A stretch of 64,000 bases of DNA from Gordonia aichiensis NBRC 108223. GTDB taxonomy: Bacteria > Actinomycetota > Actinomycetes > Mycobacteriales > Mycobacteriaceae. Both the position numbers and the translations under genes were made by a program. Under the pieces are notes generated by a model that saw only the letters and a list, made by a program, of their open reading frames with translations, was not told the DNA's origin and did no database searches. Positions 8,321 to 18,650 of the stretch are shown here, in pieces. The stretch's first letter is position 1. Every line of letters begins with the position of its first letter. Location: positions 62,001-126,000 of the forward strand of contig NZ_BANR01000018.1 of NCBI RefSeq assembly GCF_000332975.1, written 5' to 3'.

Positions 8321-10039
8321 ATGGCAACTCTCGGACGCGATCGTTACGCGCAACTGTTCGGGCCGACCGTCGGCGACCGTATTCGCCTCGCGGACACCGA
8401 CCTGCTCATCGAGGTGACCGAAGACCGTAGCGGGGGACCGGGTCTCGCCGGCGACGAGGCTGTGTTCGGCGGCGGCAAGGTGATTCGCGAGTCGATGGGG
8501 CAGAGTCGCGCGACGCGCGCCGACGGTGCTCCCGACACCGTCATCACCGGTGTGGTGATTCTCGATCACTGGGGAATCATCAAGGCCGACGTCGGAATTC
8601 GCGACGGACGCATCGTCGCACTGGGGAAGGCCGGCAACCCCGACACCATGGACGGGGTTCACCCCGATCTGGTCATCGGTGCGTCGACCGAGATCATTGC
8701 AGGCAACGGCAAGATTCTCACGGCGGGTGCGATCGACTGTCACGTCCACTTCATCTGCCCGCAGATCATGGACGAAGCACTCGGTAACGGCATCACCACA
8801 CTCATCGGCGGCGGCACGGGTCCGGCGGAGGGCAGCAAGGCGACCACTGTGTCACCTGGCGCATGGCACCTCGCGTCGATGCTTGCCGCGACCGACGGCT
8901 GGCCCATGAACATCGCGCTGCTGGGCAAGGGCAACACCGTGAGTGCGGAGGCCATGCACGAGCAGATCCGCGCGGGCGCGTCGGGATTCAAGCTTCACGA
9001 GGACTGGGGGAGCACCCCCGCGGCGATCGACGCGTGCCTTCGAGTCGCCGACGAGACCGGAGTGCAGGTCGCACTGCACTCCGACACTCTCAACGAGGCG
9101 GGTTTTGTCGAGTCGACGCTCGGCGCCATCGCCGGGCGCAGCATCCACGCATATCACACCGAGGGTGCGGGCGGTGGGCACGCACCCGACATCATCACGG
9201 TGGCCTCGGTGCCGAATGTCCTTCCGAGTTCGACGAATCCAACGCGCCCGCACACCGTGAACACTCTCGACGAGCACCTCGACATGCTGATGGTCTGCCA
9301 CCATCTGAACCCGACCGTTCCCGAGGATCTCGCCTTCGCCGAAAGTCGCATCCGACCGTCGACGATCGCCGCCGAGGACCTGCTGCACGACCTCGGGGCG
9401 ATCTCCATGATCGGTTCGGATTCCCAGGCGATGGGTCGTATCGGAGAGGTGGTGTTGCGCACCTGGCAGACCGCGCACGTGATGAAGCGCAAACGTGGTT
9501 CACTGCCGGGCGACGGTGCCGCGGACAACAACCGTGCCCAGCGCTATGTCGCCAAGTACACGATCTGCCCGGCGGTAGCGCACGGATTCGACGCAGAAAT
9601 CGGATCGGTGGAGACGGGCAAGCTCGCCGATCTCGTCCTCTGGGACCCGGCATTTTTTGGTGTCCGACCAGATCTCGTCATCAAGGGCGGTGCGATCGCG
9701 TGGGCGCAGATGGGCGACGCCAACGCGTCGATACCCACACCGCAGCCGGTGCTGCCGCGGCCGATGTTCGGGGCGAGTGCGTCTCTGGCCGCTGCGACCT
9801 CGGTCAGCTTCGTCGCACCGGGATGCGATCCGGGCCTCGCCGAGCGGATCGGTGTACAACGCAGACTTGTACCGGTCACCGACACCCGTGGCATCGGAAA
9901 GGCCGACATGCCCAACAACGACGCCAGGCCGGAGATCACCGTCGATCCCGATACCTTCACCGTCACTGTCGACGGTGAGGTCTGGGACGCGCCGCCCGTG
10001 ACCGAACTGCCCATGGCACAACGTTATTTCCTGTTCTGA
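8321..10039 (+). CDS. ureC: Urease subunit alpha (catalytic)
   Basis: Catalytic subunit with the di-nickel site, 572 residues, full length. Nickel ligands are intact: His141 and His143 (CHVHF), the carbamylated Lys224 ([10 protein letters not shown]), His253 ([10 protein letters not shown]), His279 ([12 protein letters not shown]) and Asp367 (GSDSQAMGR). The active-site flap Cys326 is in VCHHLNP. The C-terminus PMAQRYFLF is typical. The enzyme should be active given nickel and the accessory proteins encoded next. Confidence 0.98.
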   Translation: MATLGRDRYAQLFGPTVGDRIRLADTDLLIEVTEDRSGGPGLAGDEAVFGGGKVIRESMGQSRATRADGAPDTVITGVVILDHWGIIKADVGIRDGRIVALGKAGNPDTMDGVHPDLVIGASTEIIAGNGKILTAGAIDCHVHFICPQIMDEALGNGITTLIGGGTGPAEGSKATTVSPGAWHLASMLAATDGWPMNIALLGKGNTVSAEAMHEQIRAGASGFKLHEDWGSTPAAIDACLRVADETGVQVALHSDTLNEAGFVESTLGAIAGRSIHAYHTEGAGGGHAPDIITVASVPNVLPSSTNPTRPHTVNTLDEHLDMLMVCHHLNPTVPEDLAFAESRIRPSTIAAEDLLHDLGAISMIGSDSQAMGRIGEVVLRTWQTAHVMKRKRGSLPGDGAADNNRAQRYVAKYTICPAVAHGFDAEIGSVETGKLADLVLWDPAFFGVRPDLVIKGGAIAWAQMGDANASIPTPQPVLPRPMFGASASLAAATSVSFVAPGCDPGLAERIGVQRRLVPVTDTRGIGKADMPNNDARPEITVDPDTFTVTVDGEVWDAPPVTELPMAQRYFLF

Positions 10040-10074
10040 GCACGTCACAATCCTCCACCGATCGAGAACACACC

Positions 10075-10743
10075 ATGTCACCGTCCGATGAGCAGTTCCG
10101 TCACACCACGGCGCCGTTGGCGATGATGTTGTCCCTGGCGGACTCTCGACTGCCCGTTGGTGGGCACGTGCACTCGGGCGGCGTCGAGCAGGCCATCGCA
10201 GACGGCTTCATCCGGGGTGTCAGCGACCTGGCGTCGTTCCTGCACCGGCGCGTGACCACGAGCGGTCTGGTGGCAGCGTCGATCGCGGCGGCGGTTGCCG
10301 ACGGCGCCCTCGACGTCGCGGCCGCGCTGCGGGAGACCGATGCTCGGACGCCATCGGCAGCGGCGCGTAAGGCGTCTCTCGCGCAGGGGCGCGGGATGCT
10401 CCGACTGGCCAAACGCATGTGGCCCGACCGGGATTGGTCGTCACACGCGCCTGCGACACATCTGCCGGTCATCAGCGGTTCGGTGGGACAGGCGAGCAGG
10501 TTGTCGGGTTTCCACACGGCCTTGGTCCTCGTGTACACCACGATGAGCGGCTCGGCGACTGCCGGGCAGCGACTGCTCGCACTCGATCCGGCCGACGTCG
10601 CGCTGATGATCGCCGACCTCGGACCTGAATGCGAACGGGTGGCGGCGTCGGCCGCGGTGGGGCTCGCCGATCTGTCCGACCCCGTTCTCGACGTCTTCGC
10701 CGAACGTCATGAGCGACAACCGATGCCCTTGTTCATGTCCTGA
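10075..10743 (+). CDS. ureF: Urease accessory protein UreF
   Basis: Accessory protein that with UreG and UreD activates the urease metallocentre. 222 residues, with the diagnostic [20 protein letters not shown] near 22-41, a variant of the usual SxFPxGGFxYSxGLE motif, and the terminal region [19 protein letters not shown]. It is separated from ureC by about 35 bp and lies in the conserved actinobacterial order C-F-G-D. Confidence 0.94.
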   Translation: MSPSDEQFRHTTAPLAMMLSLADSRLPVGGHVHSGGVEQAIADGFIRGVSDLASFLHRRVTTSGLVAASIAAAVADGALDVAAALRETDARTPSAAARKASLAQGRGMLRLAKRMWPDRDWSSHAPATHLPVISGSVGQASRLSGFHTALVLVYTTMSGSATAGQRLLALDPADVALMIADLGPECERVAASAAVGLADLSDPVLDVFAERHERQPMPLFMS

Positions 10744-10799
10744 TCAGTCGCTGTCCCGATGCCCCGCCCAGCAGGACATCTCTCACCGAAAGGAACACC

Positions 10800-11486
10800 A
10801 TGCCACCGCATCTCATCGACGGAGAACCGCACAGCCACGACCTCGATCGGCCGAGACGCCATCGTGAGCCGGGTGAGGCGCTGCGTATCGGTGTCGGCGG
10901 ACCGGTCGGGTCGGGAAAGACCGCGCTGGTCGCCGCTTTGTGTCGCCAGCTCCGCGAAGAACTCTCGGTTGCCGTACTCACCAACGACATCTACACCACC
11001 GAGGATGCCGACTTCCTCCGACGGCACGCGGTCCTGCCCGACGAACGGATCACCGCGGTCCAGACCGGCGGGTGCCCGCACACCGCTATCCGCGACGACA
11101 TCACCGCCAATCTCGATGCGATCGATGATCTGGTCGCTGCGAACCCCCCACTCGATCTCATCCTCGTCGAATCCGGCGGCGACAACCTGACCGCGACGTT
11201 CTCCACCGGTCTGATCGATGTGCAGATCTTCGTCATCGACGTCGCCGGTGGCGACAAGGTGCCGCGTAAGGGCGGACCGGGCGTCACGTACTCGGACCTG
11301 CTGGTGATCAACAAGACCGATCTCGCCGAACGCGTCAACGCCGACCTCGACGTGATGCGACGCGATGCGGCGAAGGTCCGCGACGGCAGGCCGACGGCCA
11401 TGATCTCGCTCACCGACGATCCCGCGGCGACCGACGTGTTGGCGTGGGTCCGCGCCCAGCTCGCCGCACCCGTGGCGACGGGATAG
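10800..11486 (+). CDS. ureG: Urease accessory GTPase UreG
   Basis: SIMIBI-class GTPase that delivers nickel to urease. P-loop GGPVGSGKT at 33-41, the metal-binding CPH motif at 92-94 (TGGCPHTAI), switch region [22 protein letters not shown], and the guanine-specificity NKTD. A short His-containing N-terminus ([18 protein letters not shown]) may hold nickel, which could matter because no ureE is present in the operon. The stop TAG overlaps the ureD GTG. Confidence 0.97.
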   Translation: MPPHLIDGEPHSHDLDRPRRHREPGEALRIGVGGPVGSGKTALVAALCRQLREELSVAVLTNDIYTTEDADFLRRHAVLPDERITAVQTGGCPHTAIRDDITANLDAIDDLVAANPPLDLILVESGGDNLTATFSTGLIDVQIFVIDVAGGDKVPRKGGPGVTYSDLLVINKTDLAERVNADLDVMRRDAAKVRDGRPTAMISLTDDPAATDVLAWVRAQLAAPVATG

Positions 11487-12193
11487 TGCACACCCGAGTC
11501 GAGATCGTCGTCGAGCCGGGACGCCGCTTCCGGCACCGGGCATCCGGCGGCTTGGCGGTCCGTCAAACCGGTTCGCAGGCAGCACATCTCATCGGGACCG
11601 CGGCAACGCCGCTCGGCGGCGACGATATCGAGGTCCGCGTGATCGTCGAAGCGGGGGCACATCTCGACCTGGGGAGCGTCGCTGCGACCATCGCTCTACC
11701 GTCGAGTCGACGTGTCGACTCGACGATGTCGTGGCACATCGAACTCGGCGCGCGTGCCCGACTACACCTGCACCCCGAACCGACCGTTGTGGCCGCGGGT
11801 GCCGATCACCGTTCACAGGTAGTGGTCGCGATGTCCGACGACGCTATCCTCACGCTGGCCGAGGATGTGCAGATCGGGCGCTCGGCGGATCTCGGTGACA
11901 AGGATGCAGGCGGACGCTGGGAGGGCGGGCTGCACGTCGACGTCGATGGGATGCCGGCACTGCGGCATCGAGTGGCACTGGGGGTCGGCTCGACCGCCCA
12001 TCGTTCTGGCCTGCGCGCGGCGAGCAGCGTGTTCCGCTTTCCCGACACGCGCGGCGACGAAGTCGACCCGGAGGCCTTCGCGGCCCGCTTGTCGCTGGCG
12101 TCTGGAGGATCACTCGCTACTGCGCTGGGTGCGAGCGTTGCGGATACACGACGCCTCGTCGACGAGTTGGAACTCGTCACGATGGCGCCGTGA
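11486..12193 (+). CDS. ureD: Urease accessory protein UreD
   Basis: Scaffold protein for nickel insertion, 235 residues, somewhat shorter than proteobacterial UreD (about 270) as in mycobacteria. It has the beta-rich start VEIVVEPGRRFRHRASGG, PLGGDDIEVRVIVEAGAHLDL and LHLHPEPTVVAAGADH. The start GTG at 11486 overlaps the ureG stop (TAGTG), indicating coupled translation. Last gene of the operon; convergent with ndh, 8 bp apart. Confidence 0.9.
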   Translation: MHTRVEIVVEPGRRFRHRASGGLAVRQTGSQAAHLIGTAATPLGGDDIEVRVIVEAGAHLDLGSVAATIALPSSRRVDSTMSWHIELGARARLHLHPEPTVVAAGADHRSQVVVAMSDDAILTLAEDVQIGRSADLGDKDAGGRWEGGLHVDVDGMPALRHRVALGVGSTAHRSGLRAASSVFRFPDTRGDEVDPEAFAARLSLASGGSLATALGASVADTRRLVDELELVTMAP

Positions 12194-12201
12194 CCGGACC
12201 G

Positions 12202-13653
12202 TCAGCTGGCCTTGGTGTCGGTCTTGCTCGGTGTCTCTGTGTCTTGAGGATCGTTCTCGCCCGCTGATTCGCCTTCGACCTCGTACACGGGCTTGTTCTC
12301 CAGTTCGGAAAGGTGCCCGATGGCGGTGCGTGCGTAGACCTGCTGCTCGGTGACGGCGAGTTGCGTACGACCGCGCGTACTGAATGCGAAGAACCAGTTG
12401 ATCAGCGTGTTGAGGCGGTTGCGGAAGCCCACGAGGTAGACCAGGTGTAGTGCCAGCCAGCCCACCCACGCGAAATACCCCTCGGTCTCGAACCGCTTCT
12501 TTGTCCCGGGAATCGGCACCGACATCACAGCGGAGAACCGAGAGACCGTCGCCATCGAACCCTTGTCGTGGTAGTGGAAAGGCTTGCGCTGGTCGGGGGT
12601 CTGGCCCTTCAATTCGTTCTTGATGCAGTCTGCGGCGTACCTGCCGCCCTGGATCGCACCCTGCGCCATCCCGGGCACGCCCTCCACCGACATCATGTCG
12701 CCGACGACGAACACATCCGGGTACCCCGGGATCGACAGGTCGGCGAGCACTTTGACGCGTCCGGCGCGATCGAGTTCGACGCCCGACTGCTCCGCGAGTT
12801 GCTTCCCGAGGGGGCTGGCCTGCACACCGGCCGACCACACCTTGCACTGCGACTCGATCCGACGCGTGGTGCCGTCCTTCTCCTTCACGACGAGACCGTC
12901 GTAGTCGACGTCGACGACCATCGCGTTGAGCTGGATCTCGACACCGAGCTTCTCGAGGCGCTGCGCAGCCTTCTTGCCCAGCTTGGGTCCCATGGGCGGG
13001 AGTACGGCGGGCGCGGCGTCGAGCAGGATCACTCTCGCCTGGGTGGGGTCGATGTTGCGGAAGGTGCCCTTGAGGGTCTTGTCACTCATCTCCGCGATCT
13101 GCCCGGCGAGTTCGACGCCGGTTGGTCCGGCCCCTACCACGACGAACGTGAGTAGCTTGTCACGCTCGGCCGGGTCGTCGGAGAGCTCGGCCTGCTCAAA
13201 TGCGCCGAGGATACGACCGCGTAGCTCGAGGGCGTCGTCGATGGTCTTCATACCGGGCGCGTACTCGGCGAACTGGTCGTTGCCGAAGTACGACTGATCG
13301 GCGCCCGCGGCGATGATCAGCTTGTCGAACGGCGTCTCGGTGACCCGCTCGAGCAATCGGGACTTGACGACACCATTCTTGAGGTCGATCTCGAATACAT
13401 CACCCATGAGGACTGCGGTGTTGTTCTGCTTACGCAGCACGACGCGTGTCGCAGGCGCGATCTCGCCTTCGGCGACGATGCCGGTTGCGACCTGGTAGAG
13501 CATGGGCTGGAAGAGGTGGTGTGTGGTCTTTGCGATCAACGTGACGTCGACGTCGGCCTTGCCGAGTCGCTGCGCGGCGAACAATCCGCCGAATCCCGAG
13601 CCGATGATGACGACACGGGGACGGGCGGGGGCTGTCGGAGCGGGGCTGCTCAT
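12202..13653 (-). CDS. ndh: Type II NADH dehydrogenase (NDH-2)
   Basis: Single-subunit, non-proton-pumping NADH:menaquinone oxidoreductase at the inner face of the membrane. FAD motif VVIIGSGFGGLFAAQRL near 14-30, NAD motif FVVVGAGPTGVELAGQIAEM, the VFVVGDMM FAD motif, and a C-terminal membrane-associating stretch GWLALHLVYLVGFRNRLNTL. 483 residues with the ATG at 13653, which has AAGGAG 12 nt upstream; a longer frame is open to 13713. It follows ureD as in M. tuberculosis (ndh, Rv1854c). Confidence 0.95.
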   Translation of the reverse strand: MSSPAPTAPARPRVVIIGSGFGGLFAAQRLGKADVDVTLIAKTTHHLFQPMLYQVATGIVAEGEIAPATRVVLRKQNNTAVLMGDVFEIDLKNGVVKSRLLERVTETPFDKLIIAAGADQSYFGNDQFAEYAPGMKTIDDALELRGRILGAFEQAELSDDPAERDKLLTFVVVGAGPTGVELAGQIAEMSDKTLKGTFRNIDPTQARVILLDAAPAVLPPMGPKLGKKAAQRLEKLGVEIQLNAMVVDVDYDGLVVKEKDGTTRRIESQCKVWSAGVQASPLGKQLAEQSGVELDRAGRVKVLADLSIPGYPDVFVVGDMMSVEGVPGMAQGAIQGGRYAADCIKNELKGQTPDQRKPFHYHDKGSMATVSRFSAVMSVPIPGTKKRFETEGYFAWVGWLALHLVYLVGFRNRLNTLINWFFAFSTRGRTQLAVTEQQVYARTAIGHLSELENKPVYEVEGESAGENDPQDTETPSKTDTKAS

Positions 13654-13804
13654 GATCGAGAACATCTCCTTCGCGCATTGCTGGGACGACGCGCAGACGC
13701 GCGCACCTCTCAACGGTAGTCAATGATCGGTCGAAGGTCGCGGTGAGCCTTCGGTTGGTGCGGAACTCCGCAGCCGGTCGTCCCCGCGGGGCACGACCAT
13801 GCCG

Positions 13805-14434
13805 TCATGCGGGAAGGTCTACAGGCGGGTGATGACGTGCGTTGGCCTGCATGATCAGCGCTGCCCAATGGTGGATGAGCAGTTCGTACTCGAGTTCGCC
13901 CGCGTGTTCACGATTTCCGTGGTCGAGGTCGTCGATGCCGCCTGGTGTCCAGAACTGCGAGGTTCCGCCCGCCCGGACGCTCGACACCCGCATGCCCAGC
14001 TTTTCCATCACTCGTCTCGACGCCGAGTTGCGCAGCGTGGTGCTGGCGAAGACGCGCTCGGTGTGCAACCGGTCGAACGCGAGCCCGACAACTGCGCGCG
14101 ATGCCTCGGTGGCGAGGCCGCGGCCCCATGTGTCGCGGCGTAACCGGTAGCTCAGCTCCATCTCCGAGCGCTGGCTGTGGCGTGGCGCGCGCAGCAGCAC
14201 CCAACCAAGAAACGACTGGTAGCGCAGATCGATGGCGACCCACATCCCGCCGCGCCCGGTGCGCAGTTCGGCTCGTGCTCGGGGGATGACCCAATCGGAG
14301 ATCTGCGCGCGCGGCGTCGGTCGACCGCCCGAGACGAACCGCATGACCTCCGGGTCGGAGTCGAGATACACCAGCGCATCGACGTCGGTCGGCTCGACCG
14401 GTCGCAGTCGTAGACGGCGGGTCTCAACGTTCAC
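13805..14434 (-). CDS. GNAT family N-acetyltransferase (RimJ/RimL-like)
   Basis: Acetyl-CoA-dependent transferase of 209 residues with substrate unknown. Typical start ETRRLRLRPVEPTDVDALVYL, the acetyl-CoA loop RRDTWGRGLATEASRAVV (the Q/RxxGxG/A pattern), and the late motif TTLRNSASRRVMEKLGM. About 150 bp of non-coding DNA separate it from ndh on the same strand. Divergent from the thioesterase at 14660. Confidence 0.85.
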   Translation of the reverse strand: MNVETRRLRLRPVEPTDVDALVYLDSDPEVMRFVSGGRPTPRAQISDWVIPRARAELRTGRGGMWVAIDLRYQSFLGWVLLRAPRHSQRSEMELSYRLRRDTWGRGLATEASRAVVGLAFDRLHTERVFASTTLRNSASRRVMEKLGMRVSSVRAGGTSQFWTPGGIDDLDHGNREHAGELEYELLIHHWAALIMQANARHHPPVDLPA

Positions 14435-14586
14435 ACATCCCCCAAAAACAAGCGTGCCGGGCGGGTCGCGGCCCCCTGCAATGTCTCTCCCCGGAGAGGG
14501 AGTCTACGGAGTCGCCGCCGCCGACGGGTCAGATCGTCACGGTGTGTCCCGACGCGTCATGTTCGCAGACGGGTGCTGCGCGTGGC

Positions 14587-14630
14587 GGAGACGCACCGAG
14601 GTCTGGCGGAGGAGACGCACCCAGGTCTGG
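14587..14630. repeat. Direct repeat of 20 bp upstream of the thioesterase gene
   Basis: GGAGACGCACCGAGGTCTGG at 14587-14606 recurs with one mismatch (CCC for CCG) at 14611-14630, period 24. It lies about 30 bp upstream of the GTG at 14660, between two divergent genes, and could be a duplicated regulator site or a slippage product. Confidence 0.7.
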
Positions 14631-14659
14631 TGTCGGACCAGCCCGATAGGCTGCACAAC

Positions 14660-15157
14660 GTGTCAGATACCACTGTTTCGCCCGACGCCACCGACCGGGC
14701 AGTGTCCACGAGTCCTGGTCATGTGCCGCACTCGGGCGCCACCGCGGTCTCTCTGCAGCTCCGCTGGGGCGACATGGATGTCAACGAACATGTCAACAAT
14801 GTGCAGTTCGCCCGGCTCTTCGAGGAGAGTCGTGTGCGCACGTTCGCGACATGGTTCGAGGAAACCTCGACGGTGTTGCCGATTCTGGTCGCACGCCAGG
14901 TCATCGAGTTCCGCGCGGTGCTCATGTACTCCTTCGAACCGGTCACCATCGAGACCGGCGTCTCACGGATCGGGACGTCGTCGTACACACTCATGGGCGT
15001 CTTGACCGATCCCGCGGGCCAGGTCTGCGCGGTCGCCGAGACGACGGTCGTCACGATCGACCCGAGGACAGGTCGGCCGCGCCCCATCTCCGACGAGGGC
15101 CGCGCCGTTCTCGAGGGACATCGCACGCAACCGGTGCCGATGCACCCGGCCAACTGA
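14660..15157 (+). CDS. 4HBT-type acyl-CoA thioesterase
   Basis: Hotdog-fold thioesterase of 165 residues, YbgC/FadM-like. The active-site helix region is LRWGDMDVNEHVNNVQFARL, with the catalytic Asp in WGDMD and the HVNN signature, followed by FEESRVRTF and VIEFRAVLMYS. The N-terminal 25 residues are poorly conserved linker. The GTG at 14660 is the best start; an upstream extension to 14573 is open but lies across the 20-bp repeat. It ends 19 bp before recC on the same strand. Confidence 0.86.
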   Translation: MSDTTVSPDATDRAVSTSPGHVPHSGATAVSLQLRWGDMDVNEHVNNVQFARLFEESRVRTFATWFEETSTVLPILVARQVIEFRAVLMYSFEPVTIETGVSRIGTSSYTLMGVLTDPAGQVCAVAETTVVTIDPRTGRPRPISDEGRAVLEGHRTQPVPMHPAN

Positions 15158-15176
15158 GCGGCGCCGGGAGCTGTCC

Positions 15177-18100
15177 GTGCTGACTCTTCACCGTGCCGAG
15201 TGCAGCGACACGCTCGCCGAGGCACTCGCCGAGGTGCTGCGAGTTCCGCTCGCCGATCCGATGGCGACGGAGGTCGTCGCGGTGCCCGCGCGTGGTGTCG
15301 AACGGTGGCTGACCCAGCGTCTCGCAACCACTCTCGGAGCCGGTGCCGGTCGCGGCGACGGGATCGCCGCGAACATCGACTTCTCGTCACCGGCAGCGCT
15401 GAGTGAGGCAGTCGTGGATGCCGTCCGGACCACATCTTCATCGCACAGCGGCCCCTTCGGCCGCCACGACCCGTGGGATCCCGCACGCATGGTGTGGCAG
15501 GTCCTCGCTGTTCTCGACGAGAACATCAACGACCCCGCGCTCGACATCATCGCGCGCCACCTCGGCGCTGATCGTTCCGCGACGGCCTCCGGTTCCCGCA
15601 GGTCAGCGACGAGCGACAACGATTTGCGCACCGGACGACGCTTCGCCACCGCCCGCCACCTCGCCGACCTGTTCGACCGCTACGGCCGGCAGAGACCGGC
15701 CATGCTGGTCGCGTGGGCGGCCGGGCATGACACAGACGGCACCGGGACGGCGCTCGCAAAAGACATGGCGTGGCAGGCGCGGTTCTGGAGGGCTGTGCGT
15801 GCACGGATCGGCGTCGACCACCCCGCTCTGCTCCTCGACGACGTGTGCACACGGGTGCGCACCGACCCGGATTCCGTCGATCTTCCGGAACGCGTGAGTG
15901 TGTTCGGTACCACCCGCGTCACCGAGTCGTTCCGGCTCATCCTCTCGGCGCTGGCACACGAGCGAGACGTGCACCTTTTCCTGCCGCATCCTTCTCCCGC
16001 ACTGTGGGCGTCGGTTGCGCGCTCGGACGCACGCACGGGCGTTGCCGAGTGGACAGCCGGCGAGCGGGTGCTCCGACGCGCCGACCGTCCGGTTCCCGAG
16101 GTCGATCATCCTCTGCTCGCAGGCCTCTCGCGCGACGTGCAGGAACTCCAACAGCGCATCGCCGCGATCGTCGACGAGGACATTCACCACGAGGCTGCGT
16201 TTGACGAAGAGGCAGGGGTCGGGGAGAACGCTCGTCCGCAGTCCTTGCTCCGTCAGCTGCAGCTCGGTCTCCGCGACGACACGGTGCACGCGGCGAGTGC
16301 CGCAGCCGACTCGTCGCTGGAGATCCACGCCTGTCACGGCGCCGAGCGCCAGGTCGAGGTCATGCGCGACAGACTGCTGCACCTGTTCGCCGACGATGAG
16401 ACACTCGAGCCGCGCGATGTCCTGATCATGTGCCCAGACGTCGAGGCGTTCGCCCCGCTGATCCGCGGTGCGTTCGGCCAATCGGGTCTCGACCATCCGG
16501 CATTCGATCTTCGCGTCCGGCTCGCCGACCGCGGGCCGCGCCAGACCAATCCCGTCCTCGACGTCGTGGCGTCCGTCGTAGAACTCGCCGCGGGGAGGGC
16601 GGCGGCCGGCGACGTTGTCGACCTGCTCGGCCGCTCGCCCGTGCGTTCACGCTTCGCCATGGATGACGAGGATCTCGACATGGTCCGGGAATGGCTGGCA
16701 CACAGCAATATTCGGTGGGGTCTCGGCGAGAATGAGCGTGCCCGATTCGGCTTGTCGGGTTTTCGGCAAGGCACGTTCGGCAGCGGAGTCGATCGCATTG
16801 CTCTCGGGGCCGTCGCCGAGGAGGCCGACGGTGAATGGCTGGGGACCGCGCTGCCCTTGGCAGGTGTGGAGAGCACCGAGATCGACCTGGTCGGCAGGTT
16901 CGCCGAATTCATCGACAGACTCGCGTCCGTCGTCGACCGCATGGCCGGGAAAGCCTCCCGTGCTGCATGGCAGCGCACCCTGATCGACGTCGTCGATCGT
17001 CTCACCCTCACTGACCCCGGCGACGAATGGCAACGGGCACAGGCAGTCCGCGTGATCAGCGATGCCCTCGACGACGACGCGTCGGACTCACAAGACTTGC
17101 TGCTGGCCGATATCCGCGACCTCGTGGCGGGTGTGGTCGCGGGACGCCCGACTCGCGCCAACTTCCGGACCGGCGAACTCACGGTGTGCACCATGGTTCC
17201 GATGCGCTCGGTGCCCCATCGCGTGATCGTGCTCCTCGGGGTGGAAGCCGATACCTTCCCTCGCGCCCAACGCACCGACGGCGACGACGTGCTCGGTTGC
17301 GATCCACTTGTCGGAGAACGTAATCCACGCGATGAGGACAGACAGTTGTTCCTCGACGCCATCGGTGCGGCCCGTGATTCGCTGCTCGTCTTCTACAACG
17401 GCGCAGATCCGGTGAGCGGTAGCCGCATCCCGCCCGCCGTGGTTGTCAGCGAACTCGCCGAGAGCGTGGCGACGCTTCGTGGCCTCGATGATCCGTCCGA
17501 CGTCGTCATCGCGCACACTCTGCACGGATTCGATCGGTTGAACTTCACTCCCGGTGCACTCGGCTCGATCTCGAGTCCCTTCAGCTTCGATGCCGATTTA
17601 CTCGCGGGCGCACAGGCCCTCGACGCAGACGCGGAGCCATCGGCGCGATTGTCCGACGTCGTGGTGGCAGATCCGGAGCCCGCCGACATCGAACTGCGCG
17701 ATCTCGTCGCATTCCTGACCAACCCCATCGAGGGTTTCGTGCGCCAGCGACTAGGTGCGCGCATGCCCGACGACGATCGCGCGCACGCCGACGAATTGGA
17801 CGTCGAGCTCGACGCCCTCGACAAATGGGGCGTCGGTGACCGATTCCTGAAACACATGCTCGCGGGCGACGATCTCGTCTCCTGTCAGGCCGCCGAACTG
17901 CGCAGAGGTAACCTGCCGCCCTACGAGTTCGGACGTCGCGAGTTGGTCGAGATCTCCGCCGCGGTCTCACGGGTGTACGACGCGGTGGCCTCGGTCCGGA
18001 CCGAGGCGCCGGTCACCCGTGACATCGTCGTCACGTTGCCCGACGGTCGTCGTGTGCACGGGAGCATCGCCGACATCGTCGAGAACTCGCCGTTCGGCAC

Positions 18101-18650
18101 CACGACCGTCACCGCGACCTATTCGCGGGTGCGGGCCAAACAGCGTATGACCGCGTGGCTCGGACTACTGCTTCTGGCCGCATCGTCCGCCACCGAGGGA
18201 GCGCCGCCCTCGGCGTTCGTCGTCGGTCGCGGCACCGCGGGAACGGTTGCGCAGTCGATGCTCACCGCGCCCGAGAACGCGAGCGCAGTGCTCTACGACC
18301 TCGTACGCATGCGCGATATGGGACTCCGTTCACCGCTCCCGTTGCCACTCGAACCCGCGGAGGAATACGCGACCAAGGTGCGTGCAGGCGTGCGGCCGGA
18401 TGCGGCGCTGGAGATCGCACGACGTAGCTTCGACGGGATGTTCGGCGCGGGCACCGACACCTATCTGCGGTTCGTGTTCGGCGCCGACGTGACGTCGTCG
18501 ATCGCCTTCGACGAGATTTTGCGGAGATCCGTCACCGACGAGCGCGTTCCGGCCGAGTTCACCGCGCCGGTCGATCCCGACGCGCCGCTGTTCACCGTCC
18601 TCGCACACGTGCTCTGGGATCCGCTGCTCGACCACGAGACGATGACATGA
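15177..18650 (+). CDS. recC: Exodeoxyribonuclease V subunit gamma (RecC)
   Basis: Chi-recognition subunit of the RecBCD nuclease/helicase, 1157 residues. It begins LTLHRAECSDTLAEALAEVL and has the RecC features PARGVERWLTQRLA near 41, WDPARMVWQVLAVLDE near 100 and FGTTRVTESFRLILSALA. The middle carries VCTMVPMRSVPHRVIVLLG and FPRAQRTDGDD, matching the RecC helicase-like core that lacks a working Walker A. It starts at a GTG and overlaps the recB ATG by four bases. The order C-B-D matches mycobacteria. Confidence 0.95.
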   Translation: MLTLHRAECSDTLAEALAEVLRVPLADPMATEVVAVPARGVERWLTQRLATTLGAGAGRGDGIAANIDFSSPAALSEAVVDAVRTTSSSHSGPFGRHDPWDPARMVWQVLAVLDENINDPALDIIARHLGADRSATASGSRRSATSDNDLRTGRRFATARHLADLFDRYGRQRPAMLVAWAAGHDTDGTGTALAKDMAWQARFWRAVRARIGVDHPALLLDDVCTRVRTDPDSVDLPERVSVFGTTRVTESFRLILSALAHERDVHLFLPHPSPALWASVARSDARTGVAEWTAGERVLRRADRPVPEVDHPLLAGLSRDVQELQQRIAAIVDEDIHHEAAFDEEAGVGENARPQSLLRQLQLGLRDDTVHAASAAADSSLEIHACHGAERQVEVMRDRLLHLFADDETLEPRDVLIMCPDVEAFAPLIRGAFGQSGLDHPAFDLRVRLADRGPRQTNPVLDVVASVVELAAGRAAAGDVVDLLGRSPVRSRFAMDDEDLDMVREWLAHSNIRWGLGENERARFGLSGFRQGTFGSGVDRIALGAVAEEADGEWLGTALPLAGVESTEIDLVGRFAEFIDRLASVVDRMAGKASRAAWQRTLIDVVDRLTLTDPGDEWQRAQAVRVISDALDDDASDSQDLLLADIRDLVAGVVAGRPTRANFRTGELTVCTMVPMRSVPHRVIVLLGVEADTFPRAQRTDGDDVLGCDPLVGERNPRDEDRQLFLDAIGAARDSLLVFYNGADPVSGSRIPPAVVVSELAESVATLRGLDDPSDVVIAHTLHGFDRLNFTPGALGSISSPFSFDADLLAGAQALDADAEPSARLSDVVVADPEPADIELRDLVAFLTNPIEGFVRQRLGARMPDDDRAHADELDVELDALDKWGVGDRFLKHMLAGDDLVSCQAAELRRGNLPPYEFGRRELVEISAAVSRVYDAVASVRTEAPVTRDIVVTLPDGRRVHGSIADIVENSPFGTTTVTATYSRVRAKQRMTAWLGLLLLAASSATEGAPPSAFVVGRGTAGTVAQSMLTAPENASAVLYDLVRMRDMGLRSPLPLPLEPAEEYATKVRAGVRPDAALEIARRSFDGMFGAGTDTYLRFVFGADVTSSIAFDEILRRSVTDERVPAEFTAPVDPDAPLFTVLAHVLWDPLLDHETMT